The notes under the pieces were generated by a model. That model made no database searches. It saw nothing but the letters and a program-made list of their open reading frames with translations, and was not told the DNA's origin. A program made the translations under genes and the position numbers. DNA of 64,000 bases, taken from Mobiluncus sp963511525. Lineage in GTDB: Bacteria; Actinomycetota; Actinomycetes; Actinomycetales; Actinomycetaceae. Below, piece by piece: positions 42,441-51,379 of this stretch. The stretch is from the NCBI RefSeq assembly GCF_963511525.1, contig NZ_CAUPIY010000010.1, positions 24,412 through 88,411 of the forward strand, in the 5' to 3' direction. The number at the start of each line of letters is the position of its first letter. The first letter of the stretch is position 1.

Positions 42441-43577
42441 ATGCAGCGCACCGTGGTAGCCCCCCATGTTACCTCCGGCTTCACGCAAGCACGCTATCCC
42501 GCGATTGCCCGCACTTCCAGCCGGGTCTTGCTGATGATGTGGGAGGCGCTGCCCTCAGAGTGCGCCACCCGCACCAGCGCTGAACTCGCCGGCGCGAACC
42601 CGGCCAGCCCCGAGGAACCGCACTATCGCCGGCTGTGCCCGACCAGCCTGTGCCTGTCACGGTCTTTTGATAACGGTTTGACCTGGGAAGAACCCCGCAC
42701 CTTGGCGGCCGGCAACCCGCAGGAATTTCTCGGGTTCCATGTTCCCTCATTCCTGCATGACCGCGTGACCGGACGCATGTTCTGTTTCTATACCCGTTCC
42801 CTGGTGCCGGGTTGGGATTCGCGCCAGGCGCAAACGGCGCTCTTTGTCGCGTGGACCGATGACGACGGCTTGACCTGGGAACATCAAGATATTACCTCCA
42901 TGATTATTGCCGGGCGGGACTTTACGATGGCGTATATTCCGCGCGGGCGCGGCACACAACTGACGGCAGGGCAGTGGGCGCAGCGCTTGTGCCACGCGGG
43001 TGTCATCGTGGACGAATCAGGGGATCGCAAGGCGGTGTTTATCGGCTCGGATGACCACGGTGCCAGCTGGTGGGCCTCACCCCCGGTGGGAGCGAATGTG
43101 GATTATTGTTCGGCGGTGTCCAACAGTGACGGAACCGAAGTCATGCTGCTGATAAAAACCCAAGGCTCGACGGTGAAAACGTGGGCAAAATCGACTGACG
43201 GCGGCCACACTTTTGGCCAGCCCACCGCGGCGATGGATTCCCGGCTCATCAACATTATGAGCCCGCTAGAGGAAGTGTTTCACGGCGCTTGCCCCGGCAC
43301 CCCTCATGCGGACGTGTTCAGCTACATCGGCGAACGCACGGTGTGCAACGGGGATTGCACCGTGTTGATGCTGTCTGTTGATGGGGCCCGCTCGTTTCGG
43401 GAGGCAGCGATTTTCGATGTAAAAACCTACGGCGCCATCGACATCGTTTCGCTGGCTGACCAGGCTAAATTCGCCATAGCTTACGAAGGCCCCGAAGGTG
43501 TGGTCTGCGAAATCTTGCCGTTCTCTAAGCTCAGCAGCATCAAAGCGTTAGCGGAACAGTGGGCTCAACAGGCATGA
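42441..43577 (+). CDS. Sialidase-like BNR/Asp-box protein
   Basis: A protein of about 378 residues from ATG 42441, preceded by AAAAGGA (TTG 42438 is also possible). Four Asp-box-like motifs mark a six-bladed sialidase beta-propeller: SFDNGLTWEEP, TDDDGLTWEHQ, SDDHGASWWA and STDGGHTFGQ. The N-terminal ARYPAIART may correspond to the RIP motif of sialidases, with Tyr in place of Ile. No signal peptide or wall anchor is seen, so it is predicted cytoplasmic. The stop overlaps the pcrA start as ATGA. It could be a true exo-sialidase or another glycan-active or inactive propeller; the catalytic Tyr/Glu pair could not be placed with confidence. Confidence 0.75.
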   Translation: MQRTVVAPHVTSGFTQARYPAIARTSSRVLLMMWEALPSECATRTSAELAGANPASPEEPHYRRLCPTSLCLSRSFDNGLTWEEPRTLAAGNPQEFLGFHVPSFLHDRVTGRMFCFYTRSLVPGWDSRQAQTALFVAWTDDDGLTWEHQDITSMIIAGRDFTMAYIPRGRGTQLTAGQWAQRLCHAGVIVDESGDRKAVFIGSDDHGASWWASPPVGANVDYCSAVSNSDGTEVMLLIKTQGSTVKTWAKSTDGGHTFGQPTAAMDSRLINIMSPLEEVFHGACPGTPHADVFSYIGERTVCNGDCTVLMLSVDGARSFREAAIFDVKTYGAIDIVSLADQAKFAIAYEGPEGVVCEILPFSKLSSIKALAEQWAQQA

Positions 43578-46207
43578 ATGATTTGTTTTCTACCCTTGCC
43601 GAAGGTTCTGGCGGCGAAATTCCCGTGTCGGCGGCCCTGCCACGCGGGGCGGTCACGCAGCCCGAAACCCCCGACGCGGACTCCGGTTTTGCGGGCTGGT
43701 CCGGGATGGATGCGGCACAGCGCGAGGACTGGCGGGCCCGCAAAGTTGCCGCAATCATTGAGGGTCTGAACCCGGAACAGCAGGCCGCGGTGACCCACGA
43801 GTCTGGTCCGCTCCTGGTGATGGCAGGAGCAGGTTCGGGCAAGACCCGCGTGCTGACCCGGCGGATTGCGTGGCTGCTGGCGACTGAGCGAATCCGCCCT
43901 TGGGAAGTCCTGGCGATTACTTTCACCAACAAGGCGGCCGCGGAGATGCGTGAACGAGTCGAAGCCATGGTCGGCAACGCCGCGAAATATATGTGGGTGT
44001 CAACTTTCCATAGTGCCTGCGTGCGGATTTTGCGTGCCGAAGCTGACACACTGGGAGTAACCCGGTCCTTTTCTATCTACGACACCGCCGACACGAAAGC
44101 CCTGCTGACACGCATCATCAAGGGTCGGGGGCTGGACCCGAAACGTTTCACCCCGAAGTCTTTTGCCGCCAAAATTTCCCAGGCCAAAAATGAACTCATC
44201 ACCCCCGAAGTGTTTGCGCGGGATACTGGCGTGGACAAGATGAGCCAGCTCACGGCCGAAATCTATACCGAGTATCAGCAGCTGCTGCACCGCGCCAACG
44301 CGTTCGACTTTGACGACCTCATTGCGTCCACGGTCTATCTGTGGAAGGCACATCCTGACATTTTGGCGCAGTATCGAGCCAAATTCCGTCATGTTTTGGT
44401 GGACGAATACCAGGATACGAACCCGGCGCAGTATGAGCTGATTCGCTTGCTCACGGTGGGGGCGGCGGGCGATACCCAGCCGCCTGCCGAACTGACGGTA
44501 GTGGGGGACTCGGATCAGTCGATTTATGCCTTCCGCGGCGCCACGATTCGCAACATTGAGGAATTTGAGTCGGATTTCCCCGGCGCTACCACGGTTTATC
44601 TGGAACAAAACTACCGTTCGACCGGCACGATTTTGTCCGTCGCGAACGCGATTATCTCGGAAAATGAGGGCCGGCGGAAAAAGAATCTCTGGACCGAAGC
44701 GGGGCAGGGTGTGCAGGCCGTGATGTACGCGGCTGACACCGACCGGGACGAGGCCGCTTTCATCGTTCGCGAGCTGCAGACTTTGCGCCAGGAAGGCTCG
44801 GCTTGGGACGAATTCGCGGTGTTCTACCGAACCAACGCCCAGTCGCGTTCCCTGGAGGAAATGCTGACGCGAGAGGGCATCCCTTACCGGGTCGTGGGCG
44901 GCACCAAGTTCTATGACCGGCGCGAAATCAAGGACGCTATCGCTTACCTCTGCGCCGCGGCGAACCCGGCCGATGACGGTAACCTGCTGCGGGTGTTGAA
45001 CGAACCGAAACGCGGTTTGGGAGACAAAGCGGTCGCGACCATTCGTGAGGTGTCATCGAGCGAGAGCCTCGATTTTGGCCAGGCTTTGCGCCAATTCCTG
45101 CCGGGGGGAGCCCATCACGGCGACTTGAGTGCGAAAGCCAGCACGGGGATTGCCCAGTTCGTGGGCGTTTTGGACGCCATGCGGGCTTTGGATGCGGCGG
45201 GCGCCCCGTTGGACGAAATCTTGGACACGGCCCTGGAGGACAGCGGCTACCTGCCGAAACTGCGGAAATCTAACGACCCTCAGGACGACGCACGGGTGGA
45301 AAACCTGGCGGAGCTGCGTAACGTGGCGCAGGACTTTTCCCTTTCCGAGCCCGATGCCCGCCTGGCGGATTTCTTAGAGCGGATCTCCCTGGTCGCAGAC
45401 GCGGATCAGCTCCCCGACACCACTGCCCAGCCCGAACGCCCTTCTGACCCCGCGCCCCCCACGGCCTCGCCAGAAGTGACCCTGATGACGGTGCATACCG
45501 CAAAAGGACTGGAGTTCAACACCGTGTTCGTGACCGGAATGGAGGACGGACTGTTCCCGCATTCTCGTTCCCTGGACAATCCCCAGGACGTGGCGGAGGA
45601 ACGTCGGCTCGCTTACGTGGCGGTCACAAGGGCGTGCCAGCGGCTGTACCTGACCCGTTGCGCCGCGCGTACGGTTTTTGGTGAGACGGTAACCATGCCG
45701 GCTTCGCGGTTCTTGGAAGACATCCCGGCTGAACTGGTCGATAACCGGCGCGAAGCCACTACCGTGGACTATTTTGGTGGGCTCGCGTCCCGCGGCTACG
45801 GCGAACCTGCCAGCTCCGCTTACGGATATGGCGGGCGTGGCGGCCGCGGGGGAGCTGCGAGCGGCTATGGCACGTACCGTGGCGCTCGGCACTCCTCCGG
45901 TTCACGAGGGTCGAGCTCCACGTCCGGGGGCAAGTTCGCCAACTCGCGGATAGGGCTGACCACAGCGCGCGACTTGGCGGGCGGCAAGGACTCGGCAGCT
46001 GCACCGGCGAAAACCGCGAAAGCGAAACCGGCTGGCAAAATCCCCGAACTTCACGTTGGCCAGAGAGTCCACCACGACATCTACGGGGAAGGCAAGGTCA
46101 CCGGTTTGGAGGGCCAAGGCAAAGGCACCATCGCCACCGTGAAGTTCCGCACGGGCGCCGCCAAACGGCTGCTGTTGAACTTTGCCCCGCTCACCCCGGT
46201 CGATTAA
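43574..46207 (+). CDS. pcrA: ATP-dependent DNA helicase PcrA/UvrD
   Basis: A protein of about 877 residues from ATG 43574, overlapping the upstream stop. Complete SF1A motifs: GLNPEQQAAVTH (Q motif), GAGSGKT (85-91), AITFTNKAAAEMRERV, VLVDEYQDTNPAQYEL, VVGDSDQSIYAFRGA, LEQNYRSTGTIL, VTLMTVHTAKGLEFNTVFVTGMEDGLFPH and ERRLAYVAVTRA. The C-terminal Gly/Arg/Ser-rich region is followed by the PcrA tail VGQRVHHDIYGEGKVTGLEG, which contacts RNA polymerase in other bacteria. Functions in nucleotide excision repair and replication-transcription conflict. Confidence 0.96.
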   Translation: MNDLFSTLAEGSGGEIPVSAALPRGAVTQPETPDADSGFAGWSGMDAAQREDWRARKVAAIIEGLNPEQQAAVTHESGPLLVMAGAGSGKTRVLTRRIAWLLATERIRPWEVLAITFTNKAAAEMRERVEAMVGNAAKYMWVSTFHSACVRILRAEADTLGVTRSFSIYDTADTKALLTRIIKGRGLDPKRFTPKSFAAKISQAKNELITPEVFARDTGVDKMSQLTAEIYTEYQQLLHRANAFDFDDLIASTVYLWKAHPDILAQYRAKFRHVLVDEYQDTNPAQYELIRLLTVGAAGDTQPPAELTVVGDSDQSIYAFRGATIRNIEEFESDFPGATTVYLEQNYRSTGTILSVANAIISENEGRRKKNLWTEAGQGVQAVMYAADTDRDEAAFIVRELQTLRQEGSAWDEFAVFYRTNAQSRSLEEMLTREGIPYRVVGGTKFYDRREIKDAIAYLCAAANPADDGNLLRVLNEPKRGLGDKAVATIREVSSSESLDFGQALRQFLPGGAHHGDLSAKASTGIAQFVGVLDAMRALDAAGAPLDEILDTALEDSGYLPKLRKSNDPQDDARVENLAELRNVAQDFSLSEPDARLADFLERISLVADADQLPDTTAQPERPSDPAPPTASPEVTLMTVHTAKGLEFNTVFVTGMEDGLFPHSRSLDNPQDVAEERRLAYVAVTRACQRLYLTRCAARTVFGETVTMPASRFLEDIPAELVDNRREATTVDYFGGLASRGYGEPASSAYGYGGRGGRGGAASGYGTYRGARHSSGSRGSSSTSGGKFANSRIGLTTARDLAGGKDSAAAPAKTAKAKPAGKIPELHVGQRVHHDIYGEGKVTGLEGQGKGTIATVKFRTGAAKRLLLNFAPLTPVD

Positions 46208-46214
46208 AACGCTA

Positions 46215-46239
46215 CAGACCGGCGGATAAGGCCGGTCTG
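46215..46239. terminator. Bidirectional terminator between pcrA and ppk2
   Basis: A perfect 9-bp stem CAGACCGGC / GCCGGTCTG with a 7-nt loop, between two convergent genes (stops at 46207 and 46253). Confidence 0.7.
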
Positions 46240-46252
46240 CAGTGGAAGTCAG

Positions 46253-47239
46253 CTACTTCTTCTTTTTCTTCTTTTTCTTTTTCTTCTTTTTGTCGTCTTC
46301 GCCGTCCTCAGCACTCTCGGCAGCCGATGACGCCGCATCAGCCGGTGCGGGATCCAACGTCACAAACGGAATCTCCCCCGCTTTGGCGCGCCCCACGACT
46401 TCTGCGGCATGATTGGGCACCGAACGAACCGTCTCAAACGACGTGCGCACATACCCGCTCGACGGCGGACGATCGGGCAAGGTAATGGGGGCGGTATCGC
46501 TGGGCAGATCCGTATAGGGAATGGTGGACAGGAAGTGGGCAATCATATTGAGCCGCGCGGCTTTCTTTGAGTCCGAGGACACCTGATACCACGGACATTC
46601 CGTCGTGTCGGTATGCACCAGCATCTCGTCTTTTGCCCGTGAATAGTCCTCCCACCGCGTGATGGACTCCAAGTCCATAGGCGAGAGTTTCCATTGGCGC
46701 AACGGGTCGTGCAAACGCCGGGAAAACCGCTCGTACTGCACTTTGTCGGACACCGAGAACCAGTATTTGCGCAGCATGATGCCGTCCTCGACCAGCATTC
46801 GTTCAAAAGTCGGGCACTGCTGCATGAACTTTTGCACCTGAATCGGGGTGGCGAACCCCATGACTTTCTCGACCCCGGCACGGTTGTACCAAGAGCGGTC
46901 AAAAATCACGATTTCTCCCGCGGCAGGCAAGTGGGAGATGTAGCGCTGGAAATACCACTGGGTTTTTTCGCGTTCCGTAGGGGTGGGCAGCGCCACGACC
47001 CGGGCGACACGCGGCGAGAGATACTCGGTCAGCCGTTTGATGGTGCCGCCTTTGCCGGCGGCGTCCCGGCCTTCAAAGATGATTACAATCCGGGCGCCGG
47101 TTTGCTTCACCCACCGTTGCAGTTTTGCCAGCTCGGTTTGTAGCCGATACAGCTCGGTTTCATAGATTTTGTTGGGGACTTTGAGGGGTGGTTCCGGTCT
47201 GTACTTCGACAGTTTTTCCGGGGTACCGTGGTCTGACAT
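46253..47239 (-). CDS. ppk2: Polyphosphate kinase 2
   Basis: A protein of about 328 residues from ATG 47239 with AGGAG seven nt upstream. Single PPK2 domain: Walker A EGRDAAGKGGTIKRL (about 56-70), the lid-region motif PTPTEREKTQWYFQRYISHLP, Walker B IVIFDRSWYNRAGVEKVMGF and CPWYQVSSDSKKAARLN. Known: PPK2 transfers phosphate between polyphosphate and nucleotides. After a variable acidic segment (AAESAEDGEDD) the protein ends in about 12 consecutive Lys codons (AAA/AAG mixture), which is odd for the family. Confidence 0.93.
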   Translation of the reverse strand: MSDHGTPEKLSKYRPEPPLKVPNKIYETELYRLQTELAKLQRWVKQTGARIVIIFEGRDAAGKGGTIKRLTEYLSPRVARVVALPTPTEREKTQWYFQRYISHLPAAGEIVIFDRSWYNRAGVEKVMGFATPIQVQKFMQQCPTFERMLVEDGIMLRKYWFSVSDKVQYERFSRRLHDPLRQWKLSPMDLESITRWEDYSRAKDEMLVHTDTTECPWYQVSSDSKKAARLNMIAHFLSTIPYTDLPSDTAPITLPDRPPSSGYVRTSFETVRSVPNHAAEVVGRAKAGEIPFVTLDPAPADAASSAAESAEDGEDDKKKKKKKKKKKK

Positions 47240-47365
47240 GGCGACGCTCCTTTGCTCCGCTAACGTCTTGAAAAGACATACTTCCAGCATAGACGCAATT
47301 TTCGCGGCTGGGCCGGAATTATCGGGGTGGAAAATCTGATTTTTTTCGATACACTATAAGAAATA

Positions 47366-47385
47366 TCTCGATGTCGAGACATAAT
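47366..47385 (+). promoter_or_regulatory. Palindromic operator and -10 of sucCD
   Basis: TCTCGATGTCGAGA (47366-47379) is followed one base later by CATAAT (47380-47385), a good -10 candidate 21 nt upstream of sucC. The same palindrome core abuts the icd -10 box. Confidence 0.55.
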
Positions 47386-47406
47386 TTCTAGAATGAAAGG
47401 AACAGC

Positions 47407-48567
47407 GTGGACCTCTACGAGTACCAGGCGCGTGACCTGTTTGATAAGCATGGAGTCCCGGTTTTGCCGGGCAAAGTCGCAAGCACTGTGGAGGAGGCCA
47501 AGGCTGCTTTCACCGCCTTGGGTACTCCGGTGGCAGTGGTAAAAGCCCAGGTTAAGACCGGTGGCCGCGGTAAGGCGGGTGGCGTTAAGCTGGCTCGCAG
47601 CGCGGAGGAAGCCGAAGCTAACGCCCAGGCAATTTTGGGTATGGACATTAAAGGCCACACTGTTTACCGTGTGATGGTGGCGGCCGGAGCCGACATCGAC
47701 CGAGAGTTCTATTTCTCGATTCTGCTCGACCGCGCGAACCGCCAGAACCTGGCGATGTGCTCGGTCGAAGGCGGCATGGAAATCGAGCAGCTCGCCAAAG
47801 AAAAGCCCGAAGCGCTGGCGAAGGTGCCGATTCCCGCCTCTGGCATGGACGCGGCCGTGGCCCGCCAGATTGCCGATGAAGCCGGATTCGACCCGGAAAC
47901 CGCCGCGAAGGTCGCTCCGGTTTTCCTGAAACTGTGGGAGGTTTACACCGGCGAGGACGCCACCCTGGTGGAGGTAAACCCGCTGGTGGCAACCCGGCAG
48001 GGCGACATCATCGCCCTAGACGGCAAGATGACCCTCGACGATAACGCCCGCTACCGTCACCCCGAGCACAACGAACTGGTCGACCACAAGGCGGCTGACG
48101 AGCGCGAACTCAAGGCTCAGGAGGCCGGGTTGAACTACGTGCGCCTAGAAGGCCAGGTCGGCATTATCGGTAACGGCGCCGGTTTGGTCATGTCCACGCT
48201 TGACGTGGTGGCCTACGCCGGGGAAAAGTACGGTACTAAGCCCGCGAACTTCCTGGACATTGGCGGGGGCGCCTCGGCCGAGGTCATGGCGAAAGGTCTG
48301 GATGTGATCCTGACCGACCCGCAGGTCAAGTCCTGTTTCGTCAATGTTTTCGGCGGTATCACGGCGTGCGACGAGGTCGCGAACGGCATCATCGGCGCGC
48401 TCCAGATTCTGGGCGACCAGGCGACGAAACCCCTGGTGGTGCGCCTGGACGGCAACAAGGTCGAGGAGGGGCGCGCGATTCTGAAAGCCGCCAACCACCC
48501 CTTGGTCACCATGATGGAAACGATGGACGAAGCTGCTGACAAGGCTGCACAACTGGCCGCGAAGTAA
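47407..48567 (+). CDS. sucC: Succinyl-CoA synthetase subunit beta
   Basis: A 386-residue ATP-grasp-type beta subunit of the TCA-cycle succinyl-CoA synthetase. N-terminus DLYEYQARDLFDKHGVPVLPG, ATP site KAQVKTGGRGKAGGVKLA, metal site LVEVNPLV and the C-terminal GNGAGLVMSTLDVV, FLDIGGGASAEVMAKGL and NVFGGITACDEVANGI segments. GTG 47407 follows AATGAAAGGA. It forms an operon with sucD, 15 nt downstream. Confidence 0.97.
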   Translation: MDLYEYQARDLFDKHGVPVLPGKVASTVEEAKAAFTALGTPVAVVKAQVKTGGRGKAGGVKLARSAEEAEANAQAILGMDIKGHTVYRVMVAAGADIDREFYFSILLDRANRQNLAMCSVEGGMEIEQLAKEKPEALAKVPIPASGMDAAVARQIADEAGFDPETAAKVAPVFLKLWEVYTGEDATLVEVNPLVATRQGDIIALDGKMTLDDNARYRHPEHNELVDHKAADERELKAQEAGLNYVRLEGQVGIIGNGAGLVMSTLDVVAYAGEKYGTKPANFLDIGGGASAEVMAKGLDVILTDPQVKSCFVNVFGGITACDEVANGIIGALQILGDQATKPLVVRLDGNKVEEGRAILKAANHPLVTMMETMDEAADKAAQLAAK

Positions 48568-48582
48568 AGGAGAAGCACCACA

Positions 48583-49506
48583 ATGTCGATTTTTCTTGAT
48601 GAGAACTCCAAAGTAATTGTCCAGGGCATGACCGGTTCGGAAGGCCGCAAGCACACGACCCGGATGCTCGCCTACGGCACCAAAGTTGTCGCCGGCACGA
48701 ACCCGAAGAAGGCCGGAACCACCGTCGAATTCGACGTCGTTCCCTACGGCCCGCTGGCTGATTCGGTCCAGGGTGGCACCGTCAGCGTCCCGGTGTACGG
48801 CACGGTTGCCGACGCCAAGGCCGCGACCGGCGCGAACACGTCGGTCATCTTTGTGCCCCCGGCCGGTGCCAAGGGCGCCATCATCGAAGCCGTGGATGCC
48901 GGCATGGAGCTGGTGGTGGTCATCACCGAGCACATTCCCGTCCAGGACACGAACGCCGCCTTCGCCTACGCGAAGTCTCACGGCGTGCGCATGATTGGCC
49001 CGAACTGCCCCGGCATCATCAGCCCCGGCAAGTCCAACGTCGGCATCACCCCCGGCGACATCACCCCGCGCGGCAAGCTCGGCTTGGTGTCCAAGTCCGG
49101 CACGCTGACCTACCAGATGATGTACGAACTGCGCGACTTGGGCTTCACCACCTGCATCGGCATCGGCGGGGACCCGATTATCGGCACGACCCACATCGAC
49201 GCCCTCGAGGCTTTCGAAAAGGATCCCGAAACCGAACTGATCGTAATGATCGGTGAAATCGGCGGGGACGCCGAGGAACGTGCGGCCGCCTACATCAAAG
49301 AACACGTCACCAAGCCGGTCGTCGGCTACGTGGCGGGCTTCACCGCTCCCGAAGGCAAGACCATGGGCCACGCGGGCGCTATCGTCTCCGGTTCTTCCGG
49401 GACTGCGACGGCCAAGAAAGAAGCCCTCGAAGCTGTCGGGGTGCGCGTCGGCAAGACGCCGAGCGAAACCGCGCGCATCGCTCGCGAAATCATGCAGAGT
49501 AAATAG
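48583..49506 (+). CDS. sucD: Succinyl-CoA synthetase subunit alpha
   Basis: A 307-residue alpha subunit. CoA-binding Rossmann start (VIVQGMTGSEGRKHTTRMLAYGTKVVAGTNPKKAG), VIFVPPAGAKGAIIEAVDAGMELVVVITEHIP, RMIGPNCPGIISPG, IGGDPIIGTTHIDALEAFE and the phosphohistidine loop MGHAGAIVSGSSGTA. AAAGGAGAAGC precedes ATG 48583. The codon usage is strongly biased to C-ending codons, as expected of a highly expressed gene. Confidence 0.97.
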   Translation: MSIFLDENSKVIVQGMTGSEGRKHTTRMLAYGTKVVAGTNPKKAGTTVEFDVVPYGPLADSVQGGTVSVPVYGTVADAKAATGANTSVIFVPPAGAKGAIIEAVDAGMELVVVITEHIPVQDTNAAFAYAKSHGVRMIGPNCPGIISPGKSNVGITPGDITPRGKLGLVSKSGTLTYQMMYELRDLGFTTCIGIGGDPIIGTTHIDALEAFEKDPETELIVMIGEIGGDAEERAAAYIKEHVTKPVVGYVAGFTAPEGKTMGHAGAIVSGSSGTATAKKEALEAVGVRVGKTPSETARIAREIMQSK

Positions 49507-49530
49507 TTTTTGCCCTAGCTTTTGAGAGAG

Positions 49531-49568
49531 ACGCGGTCGGAACTGAGGTTTCGGCCGCGTCCTTTTTG
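49531..49568 (+). terminator. Rho-independent terminator of sucCD
   Basis: A 14-bp stem GACGCGGTCGGAAC / GTTTCGGCCGCGTC (two G-T pairs) with a 4-nt loop, followed by CTTTTT. Confidence 0.88.
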
Positions 49569-49600
49569 CCTGTTCACAAGGCGTTGCGGCGGGTTTCGCC

Positions 49601-49662
49601 GGCGCGCCAGGTCGCGGGGGTCGTTTACGGCGGGATTCACAAGGGCGGTGTGCCGGGTCGCT
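49601..49662 (+). repeat. 62-bp direct repeat, copy 1
   Basis: Begins CGGCGCGCCAGGTCGCGG and ends GTGCCGGGTCGCT. It is matched by copy 2 at 49803-49864 with two differences. It lies in the 442-nt gap between sucD and the PerM-like gene; no coding gene is supported in the gap apart from short frames created by the repeats. Confidence 0.85.
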
Positions 49663-49802
49663 CTGGCGCTGTTTTCGGTGTGGGCATGGGTGGGGTTGTT
49701 GCTAATTGGGGATTAAATCGGGGTTGGTGGTTATATAGGCCAGCAATGTCGTTTTAGTCGCAAATTTGCCTCGCTTACCCCGGAGCCCTGTTGTTTCATC
49801 GG

Positions 49803-49864
49803 CGGCGCGCCAGGTTGCGGGGGTCGTTTACGGCGGGATTCACAAGGGCGGTGTGCCGGGCCGC
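49803..49864 (+). repeat. 62-bp direct repeat, copy 2
   Basis: Differs from copy 1 at two positions (C to T near the start, T to C near the end); beyond it CGCTTCGGCGC parallels CGCTCTGGCGC after copy 1. The 202-bp offset is not a multiple of three, so the two copies are not in a shared reading frame. Confidence 0.85.
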
Positions 49865-49948
49865 TTCGGCGCGGCAAGTCCGCGCGGTTCTGAGGGTTTC
49901 CTATACTTAGGTTGGATGAGGCGCCTCACGGCGCCAGGGAGGAGAGTT

Positions 49949-51379
49949 ATGGACGCACGGTCTAACCGTCCTGGTCAGCGTCCCCCAACTCGCCCGGGGA
50001 GGCGCCAGCGCCGTGTCACCACCGCTCCTGACGGCCAATCCCTGCCGACCGAACTCAGCCAGGAACGCTCCGGTTCGCCCGCCGGTTCTACCGGCACCGG
50101 TGTTGCGGGACTGAGCGCGACGAAACGTTTTCGCCGCCCCGATTTTCGCTCTGTTTTCCGCTCCGCATTGCGCTCCGTTTTCCACAAACCTACCCGCGCC
50201 GAACTGTTCCCTGCCGGAACCTGGCGTTCTCTCTGGCTGGGGTTCCAGACTTGGGCGATTAGCTGGGCGGTGCTGGTACTGTTGGCAATCGCGGTGTGGA
50301 CGCCCACTGCCGCCACGCCCTCGGAAAAAGGCACGAAGTGGAGCGACGCCCTGATGGTGGGCAACGCTATTTTTGCCGCCGCGTTCCGCGCCGAGTTGAC
50401 CAGCGAAACGATGCGTTTTTCCCTCACCCCGTGGGGGCTCACCCTGCTGATTGGGCTGATGCTGGCCGCGAGTCTGCGGGCGGCGAAACCGGCAAATGCC
50501 CCGGCTTTGGCTTGGGGGATATTGGCGTTCCTCCTTCCGACCTGGGTGTGCCTGGGTTTTGCCGCGGTTTCCCTGGTGGTGTGGCGCGCGTTCATTTTTT
50601 CGCTTTTTTTCGCGGCGATAGTGTTCTTTGTCGTCGCCAGGCATCTGACCTGGTGGAATGTGACAGCATTCTTCCCCGAGGGCGAGCCGTGGCCGTGGCT
50701 AAGCCTGGCGGGTCGCTGCCTGCGCGTGCTAGCTGGGGGAGGCGCGGCGCTATCCGCGGTTTTCCTGCTCGCGGGCTTGATTACCGGCTGGGAGCAAATG
50801 CGCACCATCTGGACCGGACTGAAACCTGACGCGCTCGGTTCCGTAGCGATGTTCCTGGCCATCCTCGCTTACCTGCCGACCCTGCTGGTGTGGGGTATCG
50901 CATGGATAACCGGTCCGGGCCTCAGTTTGGGTCAGGGAACAGTGTTTTCTCCCGGCCAAGTGATTGGGGGCGACTTGCCGCCGGTGCCGGTGTTGGCGTG
51001 GCTGCCGGATGCTCCAGTAGGGTGGTGGCCCCTGATTTTTCCGGTGGCACTAGCAATTGGCTTGGGCCTTTACCTCGGTGGACGTCACCAGCTCGGACTG
51101 GCTGACACCGCGTTGTCCCTCGCCCTGTTCCTGGCGGGACTGCTGGTGGGCGGGCTGCTCATCGTGTGGTTTGTCAGCGGTTCACTAGGGCCGGGCCGCC
51201 TGGTGAACGTGGGCCCCACCGGCTCGACCCTCTATGCGGGAGTGCTGGCTTGGGGAGTGCCTTTCGTGGTGACCGCCCTGCTGAACCACCCGCAGATGCG
51301 CGCCGCGACCCGGCGTTTCGCGGTGCGGGTCTCGGGCAAAAATCCGGAGGCTCTTCCCACTGCTAGAATCGACTTATGA
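49949..51379 (+). CDS. DUF6350 multispanning membrane protein, PerM-like
   Basis: About 476 residues from ATG 49949, preceded by GGAGGAGAG. A basic, Arg-rich cytoplasmic N-terminus of about 110 residues is followed by roughly ten hydrophobic segments. Known: in actinobacteria the gene between sucCD and purN-purH is often a DUF6350 membrane protein (mycobacterial PerM, linked to cell division). The assignment rests on topology and this synteny. The stop overlaps the purN start as ATGA, so the two are translationally coupled. Confidence 0.75.
   Translation: MDARSNRPGQRPPTRPGRRQRRVTTAPDGQSLPTELSQERSGSPAGSTGTGVAGLSATKRFRRPDFRSVFRSALRSVFHKPTRAELFPAGTWRSLWLGFQTWAISWAVLVLLAIAVWTPTAATPSEKGTKWSDALMVGNAIFAAAFRAELTSETMRFSLTPWGLTLLIGLMLAASLRAAKPANAPALAWGILAFLLPTWVCLGFAAVSLVVWRAFIFSLFFAAIVFFVVARHLTWWNVTAFFPEGEPWPWLSLAGRCLRVLAGGGAALSAVFLLAGLITGWEQMRTIWTGLKPDALGSVAMFLAILAYLPTLLVWGIAWITGPGLSLGQGTVFSPGQVIGGDLPPVPVLAWLPDAPVGWWPLIFPVALAIGLGLYLGGRHQLGLADTALSLALFLAGLLVGGLLIVWFVSGSLGPGRLVNVGPTGSTLYAGVLAWGVPFVVTALLNHPQMRAATRRFAVRVSGKNPEALPTARIDL

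Noticed and set aside
48145..49371. A 408-residue open frame on the minus strand
   Set aside because: It is antisense to the end of sucC and most of sucD, both certain; it reflects strong third-position GC bias.
49522..49757. Two small open frames around the first 62-bp repeat
   Set aside because: No ribosome site or family resemblance; the shared peptide arises from the DNA repeat, in different frames.
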